Source of the DNA: Bradyrhizobium rifense
Lineage (GTDB): Bacteria > Pseudomonadota > Alphaproteobacteria > Rhizobiales > Xanthobacteraceae
Length of the DNA: 64,000 nt
Assembly (NCBI RefSeq): GCF_008123425.1
Contig: NZ_VSSS01000076.1
Span: forward strand, 24,985-88,984
Direction of reading: 5' to 3'
Positions 1 to 9,168 of this stretch are shown here, piece by piece. The position numbers were made by a program, and so were the translations under genes. Under the pieces are notes generated by a model. The model was not told where the DNA came from. It saw only the letters and a list, made by a program, of their open reading frames with translations, and searched no databases. Positions within the stretch are counted from its first letter, which is position 1; the number at the start of each line of letters is the position of its first letter.

Positions 1-487
1 CGATGTAAGGCGGCAGCGGCGGGCTGCCGAGATCGGCGATGGCCTGGTCGAGCGCCGGGCCGTGGAACGAGAATGACAGCGTCACCTCGCCCTCCCCACC
101 CTTGGCCTCGACCTCCGCCTCGAGATGGCCGAGCAGGCAGACCTTGCCTTCATTGCCGAAGCGGATGCGGTCGCCGGCGACAAGCTTCTTCGCCGGCTTC
201 ACCAGCGCCTGCCAGCGCGAGCCGTCGAGGCGCTTGATCAGCGTCGCCTCGATCTTCGGCTCGGTCTCGCGGCCGATGCGGCGGCCTTTGAGTTGCGCCG
301 AAATCACCTTGGTATCGTTGACGACGAGCTGGTCGCCGTCCTTCAGCCAGTGCGGCAGGTCGGCGATGATCTGGTCGCGCAATGCGCCGTTCGCCACCAC
401 CAGCATCCTGGCGGAGTCGCGCGGGTGCGCGGGGCGCAACGCGATGCGCTCGGGCGGCAGGTTGAAATCGAAGAGGTCGGTGCGCAT
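1..487 (-). CDS. queA: tRNA preQ1(34) S-adenosylmethionine ribosyltransferase-isomerase QueA (N-terminal part, cut by window edge)
   Basis: QueA transfers and isomerises the ribosyl part of SAM onto preQ1 at tRNA position 34, giving epoxyqueuosine. Only the first 162 codons are inside the window; the gene continues past base 1. The start ATG (485-487) opens with MRTDLFDFNLPPERIALRP, the family's characteristic N-terminus, followed by DQLVVNDTKVI. It lies about 50 bases behind a cyclophilin gene on the same strand, the usual rhizobial order coaD-ppi-ppi-queA (tgt would be expected next, outside the window). No oddities are visible in the part present. Confidence 0.93.
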   Translation of the reverse strand, partial: MRTDLFDFNLPPERIALRPAHPRDSARMLVVANGALRDQIIADLPHWLKDGDQLVVNDTKVISAQLKGRRIGRETEPKIEATLIKRLDGSRWQALVKPAKKLVAGDRIRFGNEGKVCLLGHLEAEVEAKGGEGEVTLSFSFHGPALDQAIADLGSPPLPPYI

Positions 488-538
488 TCGTGGCTTGCCA
501 CCAGGAGCGCGCCAATGCGCGCTCCTGGAATGAGGAGC

Positions 539-1003
539 TTACTCCTTGTCAGCCGCCATCCGCGCCTTGACGATCTTGTCCGGGTTCTGCACCGGCTCGC
601 CGCGCTTGATCTTGTCGACGTTTTCCATGCCCTCGGTGACCTTGCCCCACACCGTGTACTGGTTGTCGAGGAAGCGGGCGTCGTCGAAAACGATGAAGAA
701 CTGGCTGTCGGCGGAGTCGGGGCTCGCGGCACGCGCCATCGAGGTCACGCCGCGCACATGCGGCTCCTTGTTGAACTCGGCCTTCAGCTTCTGGCCCGAG
801 CCGCCGGTGCCGGTGCCGTGCGGGCAACCGGTCTGCGCCATGAAGCCGTCGATCACGCGATGGAACACGATGCCGTCGTAGAAGCCTTCGCGGACCAGCT
901 CCTTGATGCGCGCGACATGGCCGGGCGCCAGGTCGGGCCGCATCTCGATGGTAACCGGGCCCTGCGTGGTCTCGAGGATCAATGTGTTTTCGGTGACGCT
1001 CAT
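539..1003 (-). CDS. ppiB: Cytoplasmic cyclophilin-type peptidyl-prolyl cis-trans isomerase
   Basis: A 154-residue protein catalysing cis-trans isomerisation of X-Pro bonds. It shows the cyclophilin core: GIVFHRVIDGFMAQTG with the catalytic Arg, then DSADSQFFIVFDD and LDNQYTVWGKV. No signal peptide is seen, so it is the cytosolic member of the pair; the second cyclophilin at 1419-1994 has an export signal. Its ATG overlaps the stop codon of the preceding gene (ATGA), which indicates translational coupling in the coaD-ppi-x-ppi-queA operon. Confidence 0.93.
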   Translation of the reverse strand: MSVTENTLILETTQGPVTIEMRPDLAPGHVARIKELVREGFYDGIVFHRVIDGFMAQTGCPHGTGTGGSGQKLKAEFNKEPHVRGVTSMARAASPDSADSQFFIVFDDARFLDNQYTVWGKVTEGMENVDKIKRGEPVQNPDKIVKARMAADKE

Positions 1004-1410
1004 GCTCGTCTCTCTTGCGTTGGGGGTGAAGTTTTGCGGTTACGAAACTGGATCGCGAATGGACGTCCCGCGGCGGCGCCGGCCATTGCATCGGTAAATG
1101 GCACCGGCGTGCAGCGTTGCAACGCCTCCATCACCGCGATCCGGTATTGCAGCCGGTCACTGTCGGAGGCCTCCGCGGATTCATAGGTAATCCTCGGATG
1201 GCCAAGAATGTTTCCGGCCCGGTTAAAGCTCACGACGACGGTGATGTCGATAGGGCGAGCCTTGGCCGGCGGCGGCGGCTTCCAGCAGGTCCGCAGGTGC
1301 TGGAAGATGTCCTGGATGGTGTTGACCGGTGCGTCCTGTGCGGTCGCACCGCTGATGCCGAACAGCAGCACTGCTGCAGCGAACAGGAGCCTGTCGCCGC
1401 GGCGCGCCAT
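1000..1410 (-). CDS. Small secreted protein, TonB C-terminal-like fold suspected
   Basis: About 136 residues, starting with a signal peptide (basic RRGD, then a hydrophobic stretch, then ATAQ). The mature part has DIFQHLRTCWKPPP, VVVSFNRAGNILGHPRITYES and ALQRCTPVPFTDAMAG, a pattern like the C-terminal domain of TonB/TolA-type proteins and of small rhizobial periplasmic proteins; two Cys could form a disulphide. It sits between two cyclophilin genes: 8 bases after the exported one and overlapping the cytosolic one by 4 bases. Function is unknown; the TonB-like reading is inference. A GTG three bases earlier is an alternative start. Confidence 0.8.
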   Translation of the reverse strand: MARRGDRLLFAAAVLLFGISGATAQDAPVNTIQDIFQHLRTCWKPPPPAKARPIDITVVVSFNRAGNILGHPRITYESAEASDSDRLQYRIAVMEALQRCTPVPFTDAMAGAAAGRPFAIQFRNRKTSPPTQERRA

Positions 1411-1418
1411 CACCTTGG

Positions 1419-1994
1419 CTACTTGATGTCGGAGGCGACCTGCACCTTCACCATCTTGTCGGGATCGGTGACGGTGCCGCCCGGCGAGCCGGCCGGTGCC
1501 TTCTTCAGCTTGTCGACCACGTCCATGCCCTGCACGACCTCGCCGACCACGGTGTACTGGTTATCGAGACTGCCACCGTCGGCGAACATGATGAAGAACT
1601 GCGAATTGGCGGTATCGACGCTGTCGCCGCGCCGGGCCATGCCGACAATGCCGCGGGCGAAGTGAACCTTGGAGAATTCCTGCTTCAGGTTCGGATATTT
1701 CGAGCCGCCGGTGCCGTTGCCGTTCTGGCCGTCGCCGGTCTGCGCCATGAAGCCGTCCATCACGCGGTGGAACGGAACGTTGTTGTAGAAGCCCTCGCGC
1801 GCGAGCTGCTTGAGGCGCTCGGCGTGCTGCGGCGCAAGGTCGGCCCTCAGCTTGATGACGATGCGGCCCTTGGTGGTATCGATGACGAGCGCATTGGCCT
1901 TGTCGAGATTGGCCGGCAGCTGCTGCGCCATTGCCGGGACGGCGCCAATCAGCGCGACGAACATCGTGGCAAGAATTGCGAGACGACGGATCAT
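1419..1994 (-). CDS. Periplasmic cyclophilin-type peptidyl-prolyl cis-trans isomerase
   Basis: A 191-residue cyclophilin with a clear Sec signal peptide (basic MIRRLAIL, hydrophobic stretch, cleavage near AMAQQ), so it probably folds proteins in the periplasm. Core motifs are NVPFHRVMDGFMAQTGDG, SQFFIMFADGGSLDNQYTVVGEV and VVDKLKKAP. It lies 37 bases downstream of coaD and directly upstream of the small secreted protein, probably in one operon. The two cyclophilins of this operon are related and look like a duplication that split into cytosolic and exported forms. Confidence 0.92.
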   Translation of the reverse strand: MIRRLAILATMFVALIGAVPAMAQQLPANLDKANALVIDTTKGRIVIKLRADLAPQHAERLKQLAREGFYNNVPFHRVMDGFMAQTGDGQNGNGTGGSKYPNLKQEFSKVHFARGIVGMARRGDSVDTANSQFFIMFADGGSLDNQYTVVGEVVQGMDVVDKLKKAPAGSPGGTVTDPDKMVKVQVASDIK

Positions 1995-2031
1995 GAGAAC
2001 TCCGGATCAGGTGAGATGAAAAAGCGTGCCG

Positions 2032-2529
2032 TTATCCGGCGAATTTGGCCTTGAGCAGGGATGCGACGAGCGGCGGCACGAAGGTCGAGACGTCGCCACC
2101 CATAGCCGCGATCTGTCGCACCAGTGTGGCAGTGATCGGGCGGACCATGGGAGATGCCGGCAGGAATACCGTGTGCACCTCCGGCGCCATGGCCTCGTTC
2201 ATGCCGGCGAGCTGCATTTCGTAGTCGAGATCGGTGCCGTCGCGTAAGCCCCGAATCATAATGGTCGCGCTGTGCTTGCGGGCGGCGGTCACGGAGAGGT
2301 CGTCAAAGGTGGTGGCTTCCAGCGCACAACCGGCCTGGGCAGCAATCGGCCCGCAGACGTCGTGGACCATTTTCAGCCGCTCCTCGGTCGAGAACAGCGG
2401 CTTCTTCCCAGGATGGACCCCGATCGCGACAACCAGCCGGTCGCACAGGGGGACGGCATGCCGGACCACGTCCAGATGGCCGTTGGTGATGGGGTCGAAG
2501 GAACCCGGGTAAAAGGCAATGCGCGACAT
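2032..2529 (-). CDS. coaD: Phosphopantetheine adenylyltransferase
   Basis: CoaD joins ATP and 4'-phosphopantetheine to dephospho-CoA, the fourth step of coenzyme A synthesis. The 165 residues match the family length. Seen are the nucleotidyltransferase motif YPGSFDPITNGHLDV at the N-terminus, the RGLRDGTDLDYE region and the ISATLVR-type ending (here ITATLVRQIAAMGGDVSTFVP). It is the promoter-proximal gene of the ppi/queA operon. In related genomes gyrA often lies just upstream; here kup and a small gene lie between. Confidence 0.96.
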   Translation of the reverse strand: MSRIAFYPGSFDPITNGHLDVVRHAVPLCDRLVVAIGVHPGKKPLFSTEERLKMVHDVCGPIAAQAGCALEATTFDDLSVTAARKHSATIMIRGLRDGTDLDYEMQLAGMNEAMAPEVHTVFLPASPMVRPITATLVRQIAAMGGDVSTFVPPLVASLLKAKFAG

Positions 2530-2790
2530 GGCCTCCTCCTACCCCGCCCGGCCCGGCCCGGCAAGCCGGGCAGGTTCCTTGTCCATTTCCTGCCGGTTTT
2601 TCCGCCAGTCCCTGTCGGCGGACCCCGGATTGTTTCGTCCTCGGGGCGTCCACGAAACAAAACGGGCCGTGAACGAAACCATTTCCGGCGTCGGCGAAGA
2701 CGTCCGGAAACTGGCCATGGTTACTAATCCAGCCAACGAATGACGGGCCGCACACTGGGCGTAGCGGCCGCATCACAGGGGACCGTCAGA

Positions 2791-3048
2791 ATGATCAAGG
2801 CTCTTTCAGCGATCGCTATTGCTGCGTGTGTTGCTACCGCCCTCACCCTCCTGCCCGGCTTTGCTCCCACCGTTGAAGCCAGCGTGCCGCAACCGCTTGC
2901 CAAGAGCGACCGGCTCGACATCAAGACCATCGGCAGGGAGTGCTCGGAACGGGCCTGGCCGAATTTCGAGGCGTCCTGCCTGCGCCGCGCCGGCACCAAG
3001 GCTGACGTTCGCGTCGCGCGCCTGGTGACGGCAGACCGGACCCCGTAG
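2791..3048 (+). CDS. Small secreted protein of unknown function
   Basis: An 85-residue protein beginning MIKALSAIAIAACVATALTL, a signal peptide or N-terminal anchor with probable cleavage after VEA. The mature part contains IGRECSERAWPNFEASCLR, a CS-x3-WP-x5-CL motif that I associate with small rhizobial exported proteins. An upstream in-frame ATG at 2740 would add 17 residues before the hydrophobic segment, so the ATG at 2791 is preferred. It stands alone, divergent from coaD. Function is not known. Confidence 0.72.
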   Translation: MIKALSAIAIAACVATALTLLPGFAPTVEASVPQPLAKSDRLDIKTIGRECSERAWPNFEASCLRRAGTKADVRVARLVTADRTP

Positions 3049-3180
3049 GCGGTCTGTCAGTTTGGCGTCATAAACCTCGCGATAAACACCATGGATATTT
3101 GCGGCGTCTCGTCGCAGACTGTGTGACGCTCGCGCCCCTCGGAATGGCCCGACGGGCGCGATCCCATTGAGGGGTCGCAT

Positions 3181-5091
3181 TTGTCCAGTACGCCCGCAGT
3201 CGCTTCCGGCCATCATCCCGATCCGCTGCCGCTTGCCATGACTATGGGCGCCCTCGGGGTGGTCTATGGCGATATCGGCACCAGCCCCCTCTACGCCCTG
3301 AAGGAAGCCGCCAAGGCGGCTGCGCATGGCGGCACAGTGACTCCCGAGGCTGTCCTGGGCGTTGCCTCGCTGATCCTGTGGGCGCTGCTGCTGATCATCT
3401 CGCTGAAATATGCACTGCTGATCCTGCGCGCGGACAACCGCGGCGAAGGCGGCATCGTCGCGCTGCTGGCGCTGCTGCATGCGCGTCACGCCCAGGCTGG
3501 CACCTGGCGCGCGCATCTCCTGGTGGTCGGCCTGATCGGCGCTGCGCTGCTCTACGGCGACGGTGCGATCACGCCGGCAATCTCGGTGCTCTCGGCCATC
3601 GAGGGCCTCAAGGTCGACGCGCCCTCGCTAGCGCCGGCGGTGGTGCCCATCACCATCGTCATCCTGGTCGGCCTGTTCATGATGCAGAGGCAGGGCACCG
3701 GCTTCATCGGCCGCATCTTCGGACCGGTGATGCTGGCCTGGTTCTTCGTGCTGGCCGCGCTCGGCATCCACGGCATCATCAAGGCGCCGGCGGTGCTGGC
3801 GGCACTTAGCCCGCTCTATGCCTTCGACTTCCTGATCCACCAGGATTTCCACGTCTCCTTCGCGATCCTCGGCGCGGCCTTCCTCGCCGTGACCGGCGGT
3901 GAAGCCATGTATGCCGACATGGGGCATTTCGGGCGCCTGCCGATCCGGCTCGCGTGGTTCGCGATCTGCCTGCCGGCGCTGGTGCTGAATTATTTCGGCC
4001 AGGCCGCGCTCCTGATCACCGATCCCGGCATGATCGAGAACCCGTTCTTCCAGCTCTGCCCGGACGTCCTGCATTACGGACTGGTCGCGTTCTCGGCCGT
4101 GGCGACCGTGATCGCCTCACAGGCGATCATCTCCGGCGTGTTCTCGCTGACCCAGCAATCGATCCAGCTCGGCTTCCTGCCGCGCATGCAGATCCGCCAC
4201 ACCACCAGCGATGCGATCGGCCAGATCTACGTGCCGCTGGTGAACTGGCTGCTCGCCGCCGCAACCCTCGGCGCAGTGGTCAGCTTCGGCACGTCGGATG
4301 CGCTGGCCGGCGCTTACGGTATCGCGGTCTCGCTGCTGATGGCGATCACCACGCTGCTTGCCGCCCTGGTCGCGATCCAGTGGGGCTATTCGCCCTGGCT
4401 CGTGGTCCCGGTGAACGGCTTCTTCTTCGTGATCGACGTGATCTTCTTCTCCGCCAACTCGATCAAGCTGTTCGAAGGTGGCTGGTTTCCGCTGCTGCTC
4501 GCCGCTCTCGTCGCCTTCCTGATGCTGACCTGGCGCGCAGGCGTGAAGTTGGTCGAGGCCGCGCGCGCGAAGCTGCGCCAGCCAGAGGAGGACCTGATCG
4601 AGACCGCGGTCAACAAATGCAGCGCGCGTCTGCCGGGCACCGCCGTATTCCTGGCATCGGCACCGAAAGGCGTGCCGCTGGCGCTGACGCAGTTCGTCAA
4701 GCACAACCACGTCCTGCATGAGCGCATCATCCTCGTCACCGTGCTGATCGAGGAACTGCCTCATATCGCCGACCAGGACCGTACTGAAATCATCGAGATC
4801 ATTCCCGGCATCACCCGCGTGATCCTGCATTACGGCTTCATGCAGAACCCGACGATCTACGAGGGACTGACGCTCGCCTGCCGCCAGGGCAAGCTGCCCG
4901 GCATCGATCTCTCCGACATCACCTATTATGTCGGCCGCGAGACCATCATCCCGAGCGAGGACATCCCGGGCATGTGGGTCTGGCGCGAAGGCCTGTTCGC
5001 CTTCCTCCAACGCAACGCCGAGCGCTCGGCGGCGTTCTTCGGCGTGCCGACCAAACAGGTCGTGGAGTTCGGCACGGAGCTGGAGATCTAG
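3181..5091 (+). CDS. kup: Kup-type low-affinity potassium transporter
   Basis: A 636-residue KUP/HAK/KT family K+:H+ symporter of the inner membrane. The first segment carries the family signature GVVYGDIGTSPLYALKEA, followed by YGDGAITPAISVLSAIEG; about twelve hydrophobic segments fill residues 20-455 and a hydrophilic cytoplasmic tail follows. The start is TTG 3181, six bases after a good ribosome-binding site (GAGGGG, 3169-3174); an ATG at 3238 would cut into the conserved N-terminus. It runs convergently towards gyrA, with a palindromic repeat between them. Rhizobial genomes often carry several kup copies, so the paralogue number cannot be assigned. Confidence 0.95.
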   Translation: MSSTPAVASGHHPDPLPLAMTMGALGVVYGDIGTSPLYALKEAAKAAAHGGTVTPEAVLGVASLILWALLLIISLKYALLILRADNRGEGGIVALLALLHARHAQAGTWRAHLLVVGLIGAALLYGDGAITPAISVLSAIEGLKVDAPSLAPAVVPITIVILVGLFMMQRQGTGFIGRIFGPVMLAWFFVLAALGIHGIIKAPAVLAALSPLYAFDFLIHQDFHVSFAILGAAFLAVTGGEAMYADMGHFGRLPIRLAWFAICLPALVLNYFGQAALLITDPGMIENPFFQLCPDVLHYGLVAFSAVATVIASQAIISGVFSLTQQSIQLGFLPRMQIRHTTSDAIGQIYVPLVNWLLAAATLGAVVSFGTSDALAGAYGIAVSLLMAITTLLAALVAIQWGYSPWLVVPVNGFFFVIDVIFFSANSIKLFEGGWFPLLLAALVAFLMLTWRAGVKLVEAARAKLRQPEEDLIETAVNKCSARLPGTAVFLASAPKGVPLALTQFVKHNHVLHERIILVTVLIEELPHIADQDRTEIIEIIPGITRVILHYGFMQNPTIYEGLTLACRQGKLPGIDLSDITYYVGRETIIPSEDIPGMWVWREGLFAFLQRNAERSAAFFGVPTKQVVEFGTELEI

Positions 5092-5099
5092 CGAGGTTC

Positions 5100-5181
5100 G
5101 TAGCCCGATGGAGCGAAGCGCAATCCGGGACTCTCTGCGCGTAGCAATGCCCCGGATTTCGCTTCGCTCCATCCGGGCTAC
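5100..5181. repeat. Palindromic intergenic repeat (REP-like) between kup and gyrA
   Basis: Two imperfectly complementary arms, 5100-5129 (GTAGCCCGATGGAGCGAAG...) and 5151-5181 (...CGCTCCATCCGGGCTAC), flank a 21-base loop. It belongs to the same general type as the elements at 16506-16595 and 17545-17574: arms starting GTAG with an AGCGAAGCG or similar core. It lies in the convergent gap between kup and gyrA and could form a long hairpin that ends both transcripts. Confidence 0.75.
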
Positions 5182-5194
5182 AGGGGGTGAAGCA

Positions 5195-7939
5195 TCACTC
5201 CCCGCTCGTCTCCCCATTCGCCCCGTTGCCGCTCTCGGCCTCTTCCGTGATGTGCTCGACCGAGACGACGTGCTCGTCCTCGGCGGTATCGAACACGATC
5301 ACGCCTTGGGTCGAGCGGCCGGCGATGCGAATGCCTTCGACCGGGCAGCGGATCAGCTGGCCCTTGTCGGTGACCAGCATGATTTGATCAGCATCCTCCA
5401 CGGGGAAGGACGCCACGAGGTTACCGTTGCGGTTGTTGACGCTCATGGCGACGATGCCTTTGCCGCCGCGGCCGGTGGTGCGGTACTCGTAGGACGAAGT
5501 CCGCTTGCCAAAGCCGTTGACGGAGACGGTCAGCACGACCTGCTCGGCCGCCGACATCTCGGCATAGCGCTCCTGCGGAAGCTGGAAGCTGCCGGAAGTC
5601 TCCTCAGCCTCGGCATCCACTGCCGGCTCCTCGGCCGCAGCTTCGCCAGCAACAGCGCGGCGCATCTTCAGGTAGGCCGAGCGCTCGTCCGAACTGGTCT
5701 CGACGTGGCGCAGGATCGCCAGCGAAATCACCTTGTCGCCCTCGCCAAGCGCAATGCCCCGCACGCCCATCGAAGTGCGCCCGGTGAACACGCGCACGTC
5801 GGTGACGGGGAAGCGGATGCACTGGCCGCCGGCACCGGTCAGCAGCACGTCGTCGCGCTCGGTGCAGATCTGCACATCGACGATCGCTTCGTTCTCGTCG
5901 AGCTTCATCGCGATGATGCCGGAGCGGCGGACGTCGACGAAGTCGGACAGCTTGTTGCGCCGGACGTTGCCGCCGGTGGTCGCGAACATCACGTCGAGAT
6001 TGCCCCAGGTCGATTCATCCTCGGGCAACGGCATGATGGTGGTGATGCGCTCGCCCTGCTCCAGCGGCAGGATGTTGATCAGCGCCTTGCCGCGCGCGTT
6101 GGGCGCGGCCATCGGCAGCCGCCAAACCTTCTCCTTGTAGACCTGGCCACGTGACGAGAAGAACAGCACCGGCGTGTGCGTCGACGCCACGAACAGGCGG
6201 CTGACAAAATCCTCGTCGCGGGTCTGCATGCCGGCGCGGCCCTTGCCGCCGCGGCGCTGGGCGCGATAGGCCGACAGCGGCACGCGCTTGACGTAACCGG
6301 CGTGCGACACGGTCACGACCATGTCCTCGCGCTGGATCAGGTCCTCGTCCTCGACCTCGCCTTCCTGCTCGATGATCACGGTGCGGCGCGGCGTGGCGAA
6401 CTCGGCCTTCACCTCGGCGAGCTCGGTCTTGATGATGCCCAGCACGCGCTCGCGCGAGCGCAGGATGTCGAGATAATCGGCGATCTCGCCGGCGAGCTTG
6501 TCGAGCTCGTCACGGATTTCGTCACGGCCGAGTGCGGTGAGGCGTTGAAGGCGCAGGTCGAGAATGGCCCTCGCTTGTTCCATCGACAGCCGGATCGTGC
6601 CGTCCTCGCTGATGCGATGGCGCGGATCGTCGATCAGCGTCAGCATGTCCTCGACATCCCGGGCCGGCCAGTCACGCGACATCAGGGTGTCGCGCGCGGT
6701 GGTCGGGTCAGGCGAGGTCCGGATGACGCGGATCATCTCGTCGATATTGGCGACCGCGATCGCCAGACCGACCAGGATATGGGCGCGATCGCGCGCCTTG
6801 GCGAGCAGGTATTTGGTCCGGCGCGTAACGACCCGCTCACGGAAGTCGACGAAGATGGCCAGCAGGTCCTTCAGATGCATGATCCGCGGACGACCGCTGT
6901 CGAGCGCCACCATGTTGACGCCGAAGCTCGTCTGCAGCGGCGTGAACCTGTAGAGCTGATTCAGCACCACATCCGGTACGGCGTCGCGCTTCAATTCGAT
7001 GACGACGCGGTAGCCGTCGCGGTCCGATTCATCGCGCAGGTCGCCGATGCCCTCGATCTTCTTTTCCTTGACCAGCTCGGCAATGCGCTCGACCATCGTC
7101 GCCTTGTTCACCTGGTAGGGAATCTCGGTGATGATGATCGCCTCGCGCTCCTTGCGGATGGTCTCGATCGCGACCTTGCCGCGCATGACGATCGAGCCGC
7201 GGCCGAGGTGGTAGGCGGCGCGGATGCCCGCGCGTCCGAGAATGACGCCGCCGGTCGGAAAATCCGGTCCCGGCACGATGTTGATGAGCTCATCAATGGT
7301 CAGCGCGGGATTGTCGATCAACGCGACGCAGGCATCGATGACCTCGCCGAGATTGTGCGGCGGAATGTTGGTCGCCATGCCGACGGCGATGCCGCCCGCG
7401 CCGTTGACCAGCAGGTTCGGAAACTTGGCCGGAAGAACCGACGGCTCGGTCTCGTTGTTGTCGTAGTTCGGCTGGAAGTCGACGGTGTCCTTGTCGATAT
7501 CGGCCAGCAGGGCCAGCGCCGACTTGGTCAGTCGCGCTTCGGTGTAACGATAAGCGGCCGGGGGATCGCCATCGACCGAGCCGAAATTGCCCTGACCGTC
7601 GATCAGCGGCACGCGCATCGAGAAGTCCTGCGCCATGCGGACCATCGCGTCGTAAATCGACTGGTCGCCGTGCGGATGATACTTACCGATGACGTCGCCA
7701 ACCACGCGGGCTGACTTGACGTACTTCTTGTCGGGCGTGTGCCCCTGCTCGTGCATCGAGTACAGGATGCGGCGATGCACCGGCTTCAACCCGTCGCGGG
7801 CATCAGGCAACGCACGCGCCACGATCACGCTCATGGCGTAATCGAGGTAGGACTTCTTCATCTCCTCGAAGATGGAGACGGGACGAATATCCGAGCGCTC
7901 CGGCTCGTCGCCGGTCTTCTTGTTGTCGTCGTCAGCCAA
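5195..7939 (-). CDS. gyrA: DNA gyrase subunit A
   Basis: A 914-residue type II topoisomerase subunit that breaks and rejoins DNA and works with GyrB to introduce negative supercoils. Seen are RALPDARDGLKPVHRRILY (residues 42-60), the quinolone-resistance region HPHGDQSIYDAMVRMAQ (88-104), the catalytic Tyr in RYTEAR (Y132), and the C-terminal beta-pinwheel with a QRRGGKG GyrA-box type motif. An acidic insert (about residues 745-790) interrupts the C-terminal domain. The residue aligned with E. coli Ser83 is Gln93. Translation appears to start at TTG (7937-7939) with only a weak ribosome-binding site. Confidence 0.97.
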   Translation of the reverse strand: MADDDNKKTGDEPERSDIRPVSIFEEMKKSYLDYAMSVIVARALPDARDGLKPVHRRILYSMHEQGHTPDKKYVKSARVVGDVIGKYHPHGDQSIYDAMVRMAQDFSMRVPLIDGQGNFGSVDGDPPAAYRYTEARLTKSALALLADIDKDTVDFQPNYDNNETEPSVLPAKFPNLLVNGAGGIAVGMATNIPPHNLGEVIDACVALIDNPALTIDELINIVPGPDFPTGGVILGRAGIRAAYHLGRGSIVMRGKVAIETIRKEREAIIITEIPYQVNKATMVERIAELVKEKKIEGIGDLRDESDRDGYRVVIELKRDAVPDVVLNQLYRFTPLQTSFGVNMVALDSGRPRIMHLKDLLAIFVDFRERVVTRRTKYLLAKARDRAHILVGLAIAVANIDEMIRVIRTSPDPTTARDTLMSRDWPARDVEDMLTLIDDPRHRISEDGTIRLSMEQARAILDLRLQRLTALGRDEIRDELDKLAGEIADYLDILRSRERVLGIIKTELAEVKAEFATPRRTVIIEQEGEVEDEDLIQREDMVVTVSHAGYVKRVPLSAYRAQRRGGKGRAGMQTRDEDFVSRLFVASTHTPVLFFSSRGQVYKEKVWRLPMAAPNARGKALINILPLEQGERITTIMPLPEDESTWGNLDVMFATTGGNVRRNKLSDFVDVRRSGIIAMKLDENEAIVDVQICTERDDVLLTGAGGQCIRFPVTDVRVFTGRTSMGVRGIALGEGDKVISLAILRHVETSSDERSAYLKMRRAVAGEAAAEEPAVDAEAEETSGSFQLPQERYAEMSAAEQVVLTVSVNGFGKRTSSYEYRTTGRGGKGIVAMSVNNRNGNLVASFPVEDADQIMLVTDKGQLIRCPVEGIRIAGRSTQGVIVFDTAEDEHVVSVEHITEEAESGNGANGETSGE

Positions 7940-8107
7940 GGGGGAATCCGGTGAGTTTTTATCTGGGAATCATATAGCGCATCGAGGCCCTGATAACCAC
8001 CCTTGCAAGCCGTTGGGAAGCGGTTTTTCCGTTTGTTTTTCCAGAGACTTACGCGCTTCTCGCCACCGTCGTCAGCGGCATCGGAACAAGCCACCCGGAA
8101 CCGCCAA

Positions 8108-8506
8108 TTATGTCCCGAAGAACACCTGGTGCATGATGCGCCCGGGCACCAGCGTGAACAGGCCCGCCACGACCAGCGCGCCGATGAACGTCATGATCAT
8201 GATGCGCCGGTGATCGGCGACCCGATGGGTATGCGCCCGCCACACCGCCAGCGGCAGCATCACCAGTGTGAAGATCGACAGAAGATGGATCGGGCTGAAC
8301 GGCCCAACCATGCGGATCTGATGGATCCAGAACGACGACGCGGCCACCACGGCCATGAGCGCCACCCAGATCCAGCCGACCGTCCGATGGGGCAGCGTGC
8401 CCTTTGGCGCAGCGAATTGGACGATGCCAAGCACGAAGGCCGCCATCGCCGCGAAGGCGTGCAGCGGGATCGCCGGGGCAGCATCAAGCAGTGGCGCGAG
8501 GTTCAT
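8108..8506 (-). CDS. DUF2306-like small membrane protein
   Basis: A 132-residue protein with four hydrophobic segments. His residues and the pattern H-R-x-G-W-x-W (HRTVGWIWVALM), HLLSIFTL and HRRIMIMTF are typical of DUF2306-type membrane proteins with conserved histidines; haem or metal binding has been suggested for such layouts but cannot be shown here. The ATG at 8504-8506 follows a GGAGG about nine bases upstream. It is monocistronic, about 170 bases from gyrA on the same strand. Confidence 0.75.
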   Translation of the reverse strand: MNLAPLLDAAPAIPLHAFAAMAAFVLGIVQFAAPKGTLPHRTVGWIWVALMAVVAASSFWIHQIRMVGPFSPIHLLSIFTLVMLPLAVWRAHTHRVADHRRIMIMTFIGALVVAGLFTLVPGRIMHQVFFGT

Positions 8507-8806
8507 GTGGCGCGTCCTCCGGGCAGGAACCGATCATGTGAATACGATTAACATTAAGTTAATACCATTCACATCGCGGCCCGTCAAAGGCTTGAGGCAG
8601 CACATGAGGCCAGCTCCAAAAAGCCAAGCCGACCGGCCAATTGGCAAGAAATCCTGCCGCCTCACGCGAGCCGGCAACGCTGATGAGAAGAGAAACCCTC
8701 TTCAGCACATGACTGGGACGCCGATGATTCCGCCGGCTGCCAAAAGGTATGTATCTAGACCGAGGTGGCTCGGATTATTCCGGTCCCTCTTCCCGGAGCG
8801 GTCAAA
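8507..8806. other. Intergenic stretch without recognised features
   Basis: A divergent gap between the DUF2306-like gene and the phosphatase-like gene. It is more AT-rich near 8535-8575. No RNA gene, repeat or convincing reading frame was seen; promoters for both flanking genes must lie here but no clear boxes were identified. Confidence 0.5.
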
Positions 8807-9157
8807 GTGACCAACGTCCTCTTCGTTTGCAGCGCCAATCGCCTGCGCAGCCCGACCGCCGAACACGTCTTTTCGACCTGGCCGGGCATCGAGACCGACT
8901 CAGCCGGCATCTCGAACGACGCGGACGTGCTGTTGTCGACCGAGCAGGTCGAATGGGCCGACATCATCTTCGTGATGGAGAAGGCCCACCGGAACAAGCT
9001 GAACCGGAGATTCCGCGCCAGCCTGAATGGCAAGCGGGTCATCTGCCTCGACATTCCGGACGACTACGAGTTCATGGATCCCGTCCTGGTCCGGATGCTC
9101 GAAAGCCGCGCGGGCCGCTTCCTGTCCCGCGCCGAGCCGACTCGTCCCAGCCCTTAG
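8807..9157 (+). CDS. Low-molecular-weight protein-tyrosine-phosphatase-like protein (COG4551 type)
   Basis: About 116 residues. The N-terminus is NVLFVCSANRLRSPTAEHVF, containing the C-x5-R-S phosphate-binding loop (Cys8, Arg14) of LMW phosphatases; a downstream DP in YEFMDPVLVRML could supply the acid. The protein is shorter than classical LMW-PTPs (about 150). The start is placed at GTG 8807 because GGAG lies nine bases upstream; a GTG at 8765 would add 14 unlikely residues. It converges with ssb, with 11 bases between the stop codons. The substrate is unknown. Confidence 0.8.
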   Translation: MTNVLFVCSANRLRSPTAEHVFSTWPGIETDSAGISNDADVLLSTEQVEWADIIFVMEKAHRNKLNRRFRASLNGKRVICLDIPDDYEFMDPVLVRMLESRAGRFLSRAEPTRPSP

Positions 9158-9168
9158 AAGGCCTCGCC

